Under the pieces are notes generated by a model. That model did not search any database. It was not told the origin of the DNA and worked only from the letters and a program-made list of their open reading frames with translations. From Polaromonas sp. CG_9.7 (lineage in GTDB: Bacteria > Pseudomonadota > Gammaproteobacteria > Burkholderiales > Burkholderiaceae_C): a stretch of DNA of 36,592 bases. Shown one piece after another: positions 1 through 9,312 of the stretch. Position numbers and translations under genes: made by a program. Positions within the stretch are counted from its first letter, which is position 1. Each line of letters opens with the position of its first letter. Where the stretch lies: the NCBI RefSeq assembly GCF_015752205.1, contig NZ_JADOVG010000028.1:1-36592 (forward strand). Reading direction: 5' to 3'.

Positions 1-37
1 GCTCCAGCGTCTGCTTTCTTGCATTTTCTTTTTCCAT
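1..37 (-). CDS. Possible 5' end of a gene cut by the window edge
   Basis: On the minus strand an ATG at 35-37 opens a frame (MEKENARKQTLE...) that runs off the window. It is preceded by the purine-rich stretch GAAGAAAG, a plausible ribosome binding site. Only 12 residues are visible, so no function can be assigned and the frame may be fortuitous. Confidence 0.25.
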   Translation of the reverse strand, partial: MEKENARKQTLE

Positions 38-167
38 CTTTCTTCGATAGAGAAAATTCAATAAAGTTCATACTTCATTGGGCCGTATCAATAGTTTAAA
101 TTGTGCGCGCCAGAAATGGCCCTGTTTGCAGGTCAGGGCGACAGCGCGCCAAGTCGTGTTCGGAAAA

Positions 168-332
168 TCAATGGCGCCATTTCACGGTGAGAGCCATATG
201 CACAAAGCCCACAAACGTGACGTCGAGCTTGTCACGGCCAGTGGCCACGCAGCGAAAGGTCCGCATGCCTTGACTTTGTGCCGCCTGGACAATTTTATCC
301 AAGGCATCTGTTTTTTCAGCCAAGTCAGGCAT
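168..332 (-). CDS. Possible small protein downstream of thiE (54 aa)
   Basis: An ATG-started frame of 54 codons begins 32 bases after the thiE stop on the same strand, so it could be the last gene of the thiamine operon. The product starts MPDLAEKTDALDKIVQAA and ends VKWRH. It has no signal peptide or membrane segment, and I do not recognise it. The start codon overlaps a perfect 7-bp stem-loop (325-344), and no strong Shine-Dalgarno sequence precedes it. It may be a real small protein or chance coding in the trailer. Confidence 0.35.
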   Translation of the reverse strand: MPDLAEKTDALDKIVQAAQSQGMRTFRCVATGRDKLDVTFVGFVHMALTVKWRH

Positions 333-344
333 TTTGGTGCCTGA
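325..344. other. Perfect inverted repeat at the start of the small ORF
   Basis: TCAGGCA and TGCCTGA (7-bp arms) flank a 6-base loop between thiE and the downstream ORF. No T-run follows on either strand, so it is not a typical intrinsic terminator. In the minus-strand transcript the AUG of the small ORF is partly inside the 3' arm. Confidence 0.5.
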
Positions 345-364
345 AATGACGCTGGAGACGCTTT

Positions 365-1045
365 TTAGCCAGCGGCCAGGCGCAAACCGGCCAGCGTCGC
401 CTGCTGCGGGTCAGCGGCCAGCGTCACCGCGCTGACCACCGCCGCGCCATCGTTGTCACCACCCAGGCAGGCCAGCACGCCAGGCAGCCGCTCCAGCGAA
501 ATGCCACCTATCGCCACCACCGGATACGGCGTGGCCAGCGCGGTCCAGGCTTTCAGCTGCGCCAGACCAACCGGCGCGTAAGGCATGACCTTGAGTGTGG
601 TCGGATAAATCGGTCCAATCGCCAGGTAAGACGGTTGCACGGCATGGGCACGCGCCAGTTCGGCTGGCGTGTGGGTGCTCAGTCCCAGCCGCAGGCCGGC
701 GTTGCGCAGGACCTCGATGTCGGCGCTGTCCAGGTCTTCCTGGCCCAGATGCACACCGTAGGCGCCAGCCGCCAGTGCCAGCTGCCAGTGGTCGTTGATG
801 AAGACCTGCGCACCCGGGACCTTTCGGCCCGCTTCGACGGCGGCGCGCACTTCGCGCTCGATATCAACCGGCATGTGGTCGGTGGCCTTGAAGCGCAATT
901 GCACCGTGCGCACGCCCCAGCTCAGCAGGCGCTGCACCCAGGCGGCGTCGTGGACAACAGGGTAAAAGCCGATGGGGCCGGTGATGGGGGCGAAAGGCGC
1001 AGGGGTCATGACGGTCACCGTATCAAAAGATGGACGCTGGGGCAT
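365..1045 (-). CDS. thiE: Thiamine phosphate synthase
   Basis: ThiE joins the pyrimidine diphosphate (HMP-PP) and the carboxylated thiazole phosphate to give thiamine monophosphate, in the cytosol. The 226-residue TIM-barrel sequence shows the family's VQLRFK strand near the N-terminus, the INDHW and HLGQEDL motifs, the phosphate-binding IGPIYPTTLK segment and a C-terminal AIGGIS loop. It is the last recognised gene of thiO-thiS-thiG-thiE, 40 bases after thiG. The start is not secure. ATG at 1045 has AAGGAG only two bases upstream, while a second in-frame ATG at 1009 (MTPAPFAP) gives a 214-residue product. The AAGGAG lies in a stem-loop (1048-1071). Confidence 0.9.
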   Translation of the reverse strand: MPQRPSFDTVTVMTPAPFAPITGPIGFYPVVHDAAWVQRLLSWGVRTVQLRFKATDHMPVDIEREVRAAVEAGRKVPGAQVFINDHWQLALAAGAYGVHLGQEDLDSADIEVLRNAGLRLGLSTHTPAELARAHAVQPSYLAIGPIYPTTLKVMPYAPVGLAQLKAWTALATPYPVVAIGGISLERLPGVLACLGGDNDGAAVVSAVTLAADPQQATLAGLRLAAG

Positions 1046-1047
1046 TG

Positions 1048-1083
1048 CTCCTTACCCAAAGGGGGAAGGAGTAACACGAAAAG
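1048..1083. repeat. Short copy of the CCCCCT/AGGGGG repeat, forming a hairpin over the thiE RBS
   Basis: CTCCTT (1048-1053) and AAGGAG (1066-1071) are perfect complements, with CCC/GGG pairing inside. The flank AAGGGGGAAGGAGTAACAC resembles AAGGGGGAAAGGAACTACAC near 29206, so this looks like a copy of the same dispersed repeat. In thiE mRNA the minus-strand AAGGAG is the only good RBS and would be paired. Confidence 0.5.
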
Positions 1084-1085
1084 TA

Positions 1086-1904
1086 TCAGCCGGCGTGCCA
1101 GAACGGCACGCCGACGGTCGAGGTCGAGGCCTGCGCCGCGGCGCGCTCGGGCATGGGCGTTGACTCATACGCCGCGCGGCCTGCCGCCACGCCATCGGCA
1201 AACGCCCGCGCCATGCGCACCGGGTCGCCGGCCTGCGCGACGGCGGTGTTGAGCAGCACGGCGTCAAAGCCCAGCTCCATCACCTGCGCGGCATGCGACG
1301 GCCGGCCCAGCCCCGCATCGACGACCAGCACCGCGTCGGGCAAACGCCGGCGCATGGTTTCCAGTGCGTAGGGGTTGAGCGGCCCGCGTCCGGTGCCAAT
1401 CGGCGCGGCCCACGGCATCACCGCCGCGCAGCCTGCTGCGTGCAGGCGCTGCGCCATCACCAGATCGTCGGTGGTGTAGGCGAATACGTCAAAGCCGTCT
1501 TTCGCCAGCGTCGTGGCGGCCTCCAGCGTGGCCACGGTGTCGGGCTGCAGCGTGTAGTCATCGCCGATGACTTCAAGCTTGATCCAGGTCGTGCCGAAAA
1601 TCTCGCGTGCCATCTGCGCCAGCGTGATGGCCTCTTCAGCGCTGTGGCAGCCCGCCGTGTTGGGCAGGATGTGGCATCCGAGCGCCTGGATGCGCTGCCA
1701 GAAACTCGTGCCGCCGCCGGTTTCAGGCTGCAGCCGGCGCAGGCCGACGGTCAGCACTTCGGTGCCGCTGGCACGCACCGCATCGCCAAGCACCTGCGGC
1801 GACGGGTAATGCGAGGTACCAAGGAAAAACCGGCTGTTCAAGGTCTTGCCGCCCACGGTCCACGGACTGCCATGGGCGATGGAATTATTGACTGAATTGC
1901 TCAT
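1086..1904 (-). CDS. thiG: Thiazole synthase
   Basis: ThiG makes the thiazole phosphate carboxylate from 1-deoxy-D-xylulose 5-phosphate, dehydroglycine and ThiS thiocarboxylate. The 272-residue sequence has the N-terminal [14 protein letters not shown] segment, the [10 protein letters not shown] strand whose lysine is the Schiff-base residue of the family, and the phosphate-binding [12 protein letters not shown] and [11 protein letters not shown] loops. The ATG at 1904 is chosen over an upstream extension because it lies six bases after GGAGG, begins a typical ThiG N-terminus, and follows thiS by two bases. That GGAGG is the Gly-Gly codon pair ending thiS. Confidence 0.95.
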   Translation of the reverse strand: MSNSVNNSIAHGSPWTVGGKTLNSRFFLGTSHYPSPQVLGDAVRASGTEVLTVGLRRLQPETGGGTSFWQRIQALGCHILPNTAGCHSAEEAITLAQMAREIFGTTWIKLEVIGDDYTLQPDTVATLEAATTLAKDGFDVFAYTTDDLVMAQRLHAAGCAAVMPWAAPIGTGRGPLNPYALETMRRRLPDAVLVVDAGLGRPSHAAQVMELGFDAVLLNTAVAQAGDPVRMARAFADGVAAGRAAYESTPMPERAAAQASTSTVGVPFWHAG

Positions 1905-1906
1905 GT

Positions 1907-2116
1907 TCAGCCTCCGGTGATCGGTGTCACCACATCGATTTTGTCGCCGCTCTGCAGGCTGCGCTCGGGCCACAGCGGGCGCGGCACAAAGCCGCTGTTG
2001 ACGGCGCAGGCAAAGGCGTTTTTCAGGTCGTAGCCGCGTTCCAGCAGCAGGCCTTGCAGCGTGGCGGCTTGGGTAGCGGTGCGTTCGCCGTTCAGGGAAA
2101 TCTCAAAAGTGCTCAT
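1907..2116 (-). CDS. thiS: Sulfur carrier protein ThiS
   Basis: A 69-residue ubiquitin-fold protein. It carries sulfur as a C-terminal thiocarboxylate for ThiG. It ends in the required Gly-Gly (VVTPITGG). Its start overlaps the thiO stop in an ATGA (2113-2116), so the two are probably translationally coupled. The last two sense codons GGA GGC also form the Shine-Dalgarno sequence of thiG. Confidence 0.93.
   Translation of the reverse strand: MSTFEISLNGERTATQAATLQGLLLERGYDLKNAFACAVNSGFVPRPLWPERSLQSGDKIDVVTPITGG
1911..1917 (-). promoter_or_regulatory. thiG ribosome binding site built from the ThiS Gly-Gly codons
   Basis: The minus strand reads GGAGGCTGAACATG across the end of thiS and the start of thiG. 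The GGAGG needed for the ThiS C-terminal diglycine is also placed six bases before the thiG ATG, so the catalytic tail and the RBS are fixed by the same bases. Confidence 0.75.
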
Positions 2117-3186
2117 GTCGCCTCCTTACTTTCAGTGCCCAAGAGTTTATGGGCCAGTTCATCGACCACTGCCGGCGCGCACAAATAGCCATGACGGTAC
2201 AGGCCGTTGATGTGCCACACGCCACCGCGCAGCACCACGGCGGGCCGGTGGTCGTCCAGTGCCGGGCGCAGCGCCGCCGACAGCCGCAGCACCCGCGCCT
2301 CGCCAAACGCCGGGTGCAGGCTGTACAGCGCGCTGCCCAGCTCCAGCGTCGAGCGCAGCGTGACCGGGCCGTTGTCTTCCGATTCGAGTTCGGTCGCACC
2401 GACGACGAACTGGTGGTCCGGCCGGGGCGCCACGTACAGCGCGTAACGCGGATGCATCAGCCGCACCGGGCGCTGCAGCGTCACGCCGGGGCATTCGACC
2501 CGAAGCACCTCGCCACGCACGCCGCGCACCGCCGGCCATTGCCCCTTGCTGCCGACGCCGCGCGCATCGACCGCCACATCGACGGCATGCGTGGCATCGG
2601 CGCACACGATGCGGCCTTCTTCCAGCCTTTCCACCGCCTGGCCTTCATGCCACTGACCGCCCAGCCGGTCGATCTCGATAGCCAGCGCGGCCATCCACTG
2701 GTCGTTGGCCAGCTGGCCTTCGCTGTCCAGGAACAGCCCGCCGCCAAAGCGCCCCGCCAGTGCCGGCTCTTGCGCGGCCAGCGCTGCCGCATCGAGCGTG
2801 TGGACCTGCGCGCGGCAGGCGTCGGGCAGCTTGTGCTGCAGCAGCCGGGTGAAGTGTTCCAGCGACGACTGGTCGGGTGCATGCGCCACGACCAGCGTGC
2901 CTTTCTGGCGAAAGTACACCGGCGCGCCGCCGCCTTCGGCCAGCTCGGCAATCCAGCGCGGCCAGAGCACCATCGAGCGCTGGCCCAGCGCGAACACGGC
3001 GTCATCCGACACGGCCAGTTCAGCCAGTGGCGACAGCATGGCCGCTGCCGTCATGCTGGCCGTGTCCAGCGCAGCGCGCGGACGCGCGTCAAACAAGGTG
3101 ACGCGGCAGCCGGCGCGCAGCAGCCGCCAGGCCAGCGTGCGGCCCGCCAGGCCGGCGCCGGCAATGCCGATGTGAAGGGATGTCAT
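2113..3186 (-). CDS. thiO: Glycine oxidase-type FAD protein ThiO
   Basis: ThiO oxidises glycine to the imine used by ThiG, with FAD as cofactor. The 357-residue DAO-family protein begins with the dinucleotide-binding GIAGAGLAGRTLAWRLL, followed by an acidic turn after strand 2 (LFDARP). C-terminally it has the family's GGVWHINGLYRHGYLCAP segment. ATG at 3186 (MTSLHIG) places the FAD fingerprint at the extreme N-terminus, as is usual. It is the first gene of thiO-thiS-thiG-thiE and lies 300 bases downstream of thiC. Whether it is read through from the TPP riboswitch or has its own promoter is not clear from the sequence. Confidence 0.9.
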   Translation of the reverse strand: MTSLHIGIAGAGLAGRTLAWRLLRAGCRVTLFDARPRAALDTASMTAAAMLSPLAELAVSDDAVFALGQRSMVLWPRWIAELAEGGGAPVYFRQKGTLVVAHAPDQSSLEHFTRLLQHKLPDACRAQVHTLDAAALAAQEPALAGRFGGGLFLDSEGQLANDQWMAALAIEIDRLGGQWHEGQAVERLEEGRIVCADATHAVDVAVDARGVGSKGQWPAVRGVRGEVLRVECPGVTLQRPVRLMHPRYALYVAPRPDHQFVVGATELESEDNGPVTLRSTLELGSALYSLHPAFGEARVLRLSAALRPALDDHRPAVVLRGGVWHINGLYRHGYLCAPAVVDELAHKLLGTESKEAT

Positions 3187-3486
3187 GGTGAGGGTATGGA
3201 AATAGCGGGGTTGGAAAGACTGCAAGGGTAGCGGGATGGCGAGAATGGCAAAATTTCAGCGCGTCATTGTTTTTCCACTGCCCATGAGCGAAGCCAGGAA
3301 TGAGGTCCAGCGGTGTGCGCACGGATTGGATGTTGAATTCAAGTAAATAATGCCTGTTGCGCAATACCCGCCTGCCCAAGCAGCTATTTTATTCATAGTA
3401 GGGTGCTAATTTTTTTCCCCTTGCGGAGAGTCCTCATCATGACCCCCCTCCTAAAGGGAGAGGGAACATGGCAGGGCAATTGAGCG
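3187..3486. other. Gap between thiC and thiO (300 bases)
   Basis: No convincing coding frame. It holds one copy of the seven-copy intergenic repeat (3341-3400) and a GC-rich imperfect inverted repeat around 3443-3470 (CCCCCCTCC against GGGAGAGGG). I see no hairpin followed by a T-run on the minus strand, so thiC transcripts may continue into thiO. Confidence 0.5.
3341..3400 (+). repeat. Intergenic repeat family A, copy 1
   Basis: Pattern: A/T-rich start, TGCC..TTGCGCAATACC, variable loop ending AAGC, then AGCTATT with a near-complementary ATAGTA arm. The copies share this order of blocks with small internal dyads. It lies between thiC and thiO. Confidence 0.6.
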
Positions 3487-5624
<2,138 letters not shown>

Positions 5625-5691
5625 AGCTGCGGCGATTGTAAGCACGCCAGACGGCGGTTGGCAATACCCGACGTAGCAGCCGTTGCGCGGA

Positions 5692-6342
5692 TCAGCCGAA
5701 CCGGCTGGGCTGGCCCACCAGTTTTTTCGCCAGTTCGTCGAGCAATCCAGTGGTGACCTGCGCGGCCGGATAGGTGGTGTTCAGCACACCAAAGCCCCCC
5801 ACGTTGGTCACGCGAAAGGCGATGCAGCCGGTGGCATGCTCAGGCGTCAGGGTAATGAAGGCGCGCGACTTGGTCTGGTAGTCGAACACATAGGCCAGCA
5901 GCTTGCCGCTGTCGGGGTTGCGCAAATCCTTGCGTTCATGCTGGATCTGGCCAACGGACAGGCGCTGTGTCACGCGTTCAAGGTCGGGTGGAAAGTTGAC
6001 AGTGACGGTGTGGGTCGCTACCGGCCCGATGACCGGCAACAGGTCCCAACCGACGCCGATGTAGTCGCACACCTCGGCATTGCTCAGCATCTTGCGACGC
6101 GCATCACAGCGAAAATTTCGCTGCGCCAAGGCGGGAAACGGCACCTTGCCGTCCAGGCTATAGGCCCCTGCGGCAGGCGGCTGAATCACGATAAGCTGAG
6201 CACACATGTCCTGCAGATAGGCCAACGCCACCCGGCAGGCCTGTTCGCAGGCTTGGGTGCCTGCCGTGAGGTCACGCTGCGCACCGAGTTCCAGGCCTTG
6301 CAGCGCGTTGGCACGCCTTTTCAGCTCTGATAGAAAACTCAT
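5692..6342 (-). CDS. Conserved-looking protein of unknown function
   Basis: A 216-residue ATG-started frame with GC-rich codon use like its neighbours, on the same strand as thiC but upstream of the riboswitch. It has no signal peptide, no hydrophobic segment long enough for a membrane helix, and no catalytic motif I recognise. The C-terminal half is the most protein-like: FRVTNVGGFGVLNTTYP followed by a helix, LLDELAKKLVGQ. Four cysteines occur in the N-terminal half, two of them in ACEQAC. It may be a Burkholderiales-restricted cytosolic protein. I assign no function. Confidence 0.7.
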   Translation of the reverse strand: MSFLSELKRRANALQGLELGAQRDLTAGTQACEQACRVALAYLQDMCAQLIVIQPPAAGAYSLDGKVPFPALAQRNFRCDARRKMLSNAEVCDYIGVGWDLLPVIGPVATHTVTVNFPPDLERVTQRLSVGQIQHERKDLRNPDSGKLLAYVFDYQTKSRAFITLTPEHATGCIAFRVTNVGGFGVLNTTYPAAQVTTGLLDELAKKLVGQPSRFG

Positions 6343-6584
6343 GGACGGGCCAGTGTGTGTTGTGTTTTAAGACCAAAGCATAGCGCAGGCGGGCGCCCGG
6401 ATAAACGCACAAGCCTTCTGGTTTGGAGTACGGAGGTGCGAGCTTTTGGTCGCAAAACGATTTTCATTTAACTTTACAAACCATAACCGGCGCGCAATGG
6501 CGGCGATACACGGGCACACCACACTTGCTTTCAAGCTGTCGCCAATTCCTGGTGGCAGTGCTTTTTTGTCCAAAGGAAACTTCC

Positions 6585-7163
6585 ATGAAATTCGCACCCA
6601 CATTACTGAACGGCCTGATCCTTGCCGGCCTGTTGACCACGACGGGGGCGGCCATGGCGCAAGGCACTGACGCGGCGCCGGCAGGGCTGAAACCCGCCAC
6701 GTCGGCACCTGCAGCCCAGAACGCCGGGTCGCACCACGGTGAGCAGAGGATGGGCCGCCGCGATCCCGCCAAAATGCAGGCCCGGATGGCCAGGCACCAG
6801 GCTGAATTAAAAGCCAAACTCAAGATCACGCCGGCGCAGGAAAGCGCCTGGACCGCCTTCACCACGACGATGCAGCCGCCCGCCCGCATGATGAACAGCG
6901 AACGGCCCATGGCCACACAGCGCGCCGAACTTGACGCCTTGAGCACGCCCGAGCGCATCGACAAAATGAAGGCGCTGCGCACCCAGCGCATGACCAAAAT
7001 GAATGCGGAGATGGACAAGCGCGGAGAAGCTGTAAAAACTTTTTACGCCACATTGAGCCCGGAACAGAAAAATACTTTTGACGCCGAGCACAGGAAAATG
7101 GGTGGGCATCACGGCGGCGGGCGCGGTCACCGCGACGGTGACGGCATGCGCCACAAAGACTGA
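6585..7163 (+). CDS. Spy/CpxP-like LTxxQ periplasmic protein
   Basis: A 192-residue protein with a Sec signal peptide (MKFAPTLLNGLILAGLLTT...AMAQ, cleavage near residue 26). The mature part is helical and charged and carries two LTxxQ-like motifs, ITPAQESAW and LSPEQKNTF, as in the Spy/CpxP periplasmic chaperone and envelope-stress family. The tail is rich in His, Gly, Arg and Asp (HHGGGRGHRDGD), suggesting metal binding. ATG at 6585 follows AAGGAAAC; an upstream in-frame extension to 6423 would bury the signal peptide and is rejected. A strong terminator follows at 7191. Confidence 0.8.
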   Translation: MKFAPTLLNGLILAGLLTTTGAAMAQGTDAAPAGLKPATSAPAAQNAGSHHGEQRMGRRDPAKMQARMARHQAELKAKLKITPAQESAWTAFTTTMQPPARMMNSERPMATQRAELDALSTPERIDKMKALRTQRMTKMNAEMDKRGEAVKTFYATLSPEQKNTFDAEHRKMGGHHGGGRGHRDGDGMRHKD

Positions 7164-7190
7164 ACTTTCGACTGTCGAAGCCCAAGTGAA

Positions 7191-7231
7191 AACAACACCG
7201 GTTGCGCTAGTGCCGCCGGTGTTGTTTTTTT
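7191..7231 (+). terminator. Intrinsic terminator after the LTxxQ gene
   Basis: Perfect 11-bp stem AACAACACCGG / CCGGTGTTGTT with a 14-base loop, running directly into a T-run. It lies 27 bases after the stop codon. Confidence 0.92.
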
Positions 7232-7250
7232 CCTTACCAGACAAACATCA

Positions 7251-7307
7251 TGCTATTTTTTCAATAGCTGAAGATGCCTTTATAGCAAGCCCGTGATGCC
7301 TGTTTTA
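7251..7307 (-). repeat. Intergenic repeat family A, copy 2
   Basis: Reverse-complement copy: AAAACAGGC, a CGGGCTTGC region, then CAGCTATTGAAAAAATAGCA. The last block is the best-conserved dyad of the family. It lies just after the terminator, between convergent genes. Confidence 0.6.
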
Positions 7308-7446
7308 TCGTTTTATAAAACGTCAGAACCTTGATCCGAACAAGTGATGGCTTTTGAACGCATCGTTTTTTGTCCGGCTTGCACTAGATCTTTCACAAGT
7401 AAGCAGCAATATCGCACCGACAAAGCCGCCCATACCTATGGGCGAG

Positions 7447-8001
7447 TTAAGGCTTTTTGGCAGCGCCTGTCCCGGAAGCATCTGGCGAACCCTGGACGCC
7501 TGATCCCGTCATGGGCGAGCCGCTTGCGCCCATGGCGCCTGAATTTTTCATGCCTTTTTTTGCACCAGCAGCGTTTTTGCTTGTGGCCATGTCGGTGGCG
7601 GAGCCGGAATCATCTGGCGAACCGCTTGGGGCCTTGGCAGCTTTTTTGGCACCCGAATGGTTCATGCCCTTGTTCATTCCCGTCGCGCCATTTTTGCCCA
7701 TGCCTGCGGCTTGCCCGGAAGCATCACCTGAGCCCTGCACACCCGAGCCAGTCATGGCTGAGCCGCTGGCACCCATGGTGCCTGAGGAGTTCATGCCCTT
7801 GTTCATTCCCTTGTCCATGCCCATGGCACCCTTGGGGGGCATGCCTGCGGCTGAGCCGGAGGCATCTGGTGAGCCTTGCACGCCTGACCCGGTCATAGCG
7901 CCCGAACTGCTGGTCTGGGCTTGGGCCATACCGCCCATTGTCAGTACTGCCGCAACCGCGAAAGCCAGGGGCACAAATTTGATGGATGACTTTTTCAACA
8001 T
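7447..8001 (-). CDS. Secreted Met/Gly/Ser-rich repeat protein
   Basis: A 184-residue protein with a clear signal peptide (MLKKSSIKFVPLAFAVAAVL...AQAQ, cleavage near 28). The mature region is low-complexity. The unit MTGSGVQGSPDASG occurs at residues 36-49, 83-96 (with G for P) and 164-177, plus a degenerate GSPDDSGSA near 127. Between them are KGMNKGMN, KGMNHSG and KGMKNSG modules. It is rich in Met, Gly, Ser and Lys, with no cysteine. ATG at 8001 follows AAGGAG by six to seven bases. It resembles small periplasmic MxKDx-type repeat proteins of Burkholderiales only in style; Met-rich secreted proteins often bind copper, but that is inference. Confidence 0.7.
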   Translation of the reverse strand: MLKKSSIKFVPLAFAVAAVLTMGGMAQAQTSSSGAMTGSGVQGSPDASGSAAGMPPKGAMGMDKGMNKGMNSSGTMGASGSAMTGSGVQGSGDASGQAAGMGKNGATGMNKGMNHSGAKKAAKAPSGSPDDSGSATDMATSKNAAGAKKGMKNSGAMGASGSPMTGSGVQGSPDASGTGAAKKP

Positions 8002-8386
8002 AAAAACTCCTTTGATAACAGACCAAAATACGCTCGCCACTTGAGGGCCAGCGAAAGCACTGATTCAGTTTATTGTTCGCTTCCAGATGCTTTTGCCAGA
8101 TTTAGGCATATTCCGGTGTAGGACGCTAACCTTGGACAGCACAACAGTTTCCATAGGGTTTGTGAAGTGGATGCGTGTGCTTGGCCTGGCGCTTTATGCT
8201 TACGCGCGCCGGCCTGTCCCGCAGAAATAAGTTACCGTCCTACAGTGCTGAATACCTCGCCGCGCAACAATCACGTCTGGTTCAAGCCAGACCGGTTTCC
8301 GGCATTTTTTTGCAGCCAGCTTGTTGCCCCTTCTTCCATCCCATACCGCGCTGCCTGGGATCCTTGATCCAGCGTCCGAGAACCTC
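8002..8386. other. Divergent gap before the cardiolipin cluster (385 bases)
   Basis: No convincing gene. It must hold the promoters for the Met-rich protein (leftward) and the EEP-clsB-ybhN genes (rightward), but I see no strong -35/-10 pair. It contains a perfect hairpin GTCTGG-TTCAAG-CCAGAC (8275-8292), followed at once by CCGG-TTT-CCGG and a run of seven Ts (8304-8311). This is terminator-like for a rightward transcript that would begin inside the gap. Confidence 0.4.
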
Positions 8387-9238
8387 ATGCTCCATAAAAT
8401 CAAAACACCTCATGCCGAGCCCCATACAAGGCGTCTTGCAACTGGTGCCGAACCCACAACAGCTGACGACCCCAAAGCAGGAGTCGAACCGGCGTTCTCT
8501 TTCAAGGTGCTCACGGTCAACATCCACAAGGGCTTCACTTTTTTCAACCGCAAGTTCATCCTGTCCGAATTGCGCGACGCGGTGCGCTCCGTGGGCGCGG
8601 ACGTGGTGTTTTTGCAGGAGGTGGCCGGCAGCCACCTCAAGCATGCGGAAAAGTTTGACAACTACACCGATCAGCCGCACTACGAATACCTGGCGGACAG
8701 CATCTGGGACCAGTTTGCCTACGGCCGCAATGCCGTCTACACCAACGGCCACCACGGCAACGCGTTGTTGTCCAAGTTCCCGATCGTGCGCTATGAAAAC
8801 CGTGACATTTCCATCAGCGGCCCGGAGCGGCGCGGCATGCTGCATTGCGAGTTGCAGGTGCCCGGCCAGAGCCACACGGTGCACGCCATCTGCGTGCACC
8901 TGGGCCTGGTCGAAACCCACCGCACCCAGCAAATGAAGCTGCTGTGCGACATGGTGCGCAAGGAAATTCCGGCGCGCTCGCCCGTGGTCGTGGCCGGGGA
9001 TTTCAACGACTGGCGTCGGCGCGCACATGCGCAAATGGCCAATGGCGCGAATATGCACGAGGTGTTCGTGCAGGCCAACGGCCACGCGGCACGTACTTTT
9101 CCGGCCCGGCTGCCCATGCTGCAACTGGACCGCATCTACGTGCGCAATGCGGTGGGCCACTCGCCCATTGTGCTGCCCAGCCATCCGTGGTCACACCTGT
9201 CCGACCATGCGCCACTGGCGGCCGAAATCAGGCTTTAA
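8387..9238 (+). CDS. Endonuclease/exonuclease/phosphatase family protein (YbhP-like)
   Basis: A 283-residue protein of the EEP (DNase I-like) fold, a group of Mg-dependent phosphodiesterases and phosphatases. The catalytic set is visible: N45 in TVNIHKG, E78 in FLQEV, the HLGL segment near 171, GDFNDW at 204-209 and the terminal SDH at 272-274. It is the first gene of a block matching E. coli ybhP-clsB-ybhN, so it is probably the YbhP counterpart, whose exact substrate I do not know. ATG at 8387 is preferred to a TTG at 8321 whose extra residues look unlike the domain. No strong RBS is visible. Confidence 0.85.
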   Translation: MLHKIKTPHAEPHTRRLATGAEPTTADDPKAGVEPAFSFKVLTVNIHKGFTFFNRKFILSELRDAVRSVGADVVFLQEVAGSHLKHAEKFDNYTDQPHYEYLADSIWDQFAYGRNAVYTNGHHGNALLSKFPIVRYENRDISISGPERRGMLHCELQVPGQSHTVHAICVHLGLVETHRTQQMKLLCDMVRKEIPARSPVVVAGDFNDWRRRAHAQMANGANMHEVFVQANGHAARTFPARLPMLQLDRIYVRNAVGHSPIVLPSHPWSHLSDHAPLAAEIRL

Positions 9239-9312
9239 AAAACTACCGCCATGCACCCGCACCGCACTCTTTCACCACCATTCCAGCGCCAGGCAGTTTG
9301 CAGGCAAAAGAC

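Noticed and set aside
78..344. An 88-codon plus-strand frame at the left edge
   Set aside because: No RBS, no domain, composition not convincing; the minus-strand small ORF and the thiE operon direction fit better.
7457..8044. A 195-codon plus-strand frame opposite the Met-rich repeat protein
   Set aside because: The minus-strand frame has a signal peptide and AAGGAG RBS. The Pro/Glu-rich plus-strand product is the complement of Gly/Ser codons.
8845..9312. Upstream extension of the clsB frame
   Set aside because: It overlaps the EEP gene and has no phospholipase D features; the protein begins normally at 9313.
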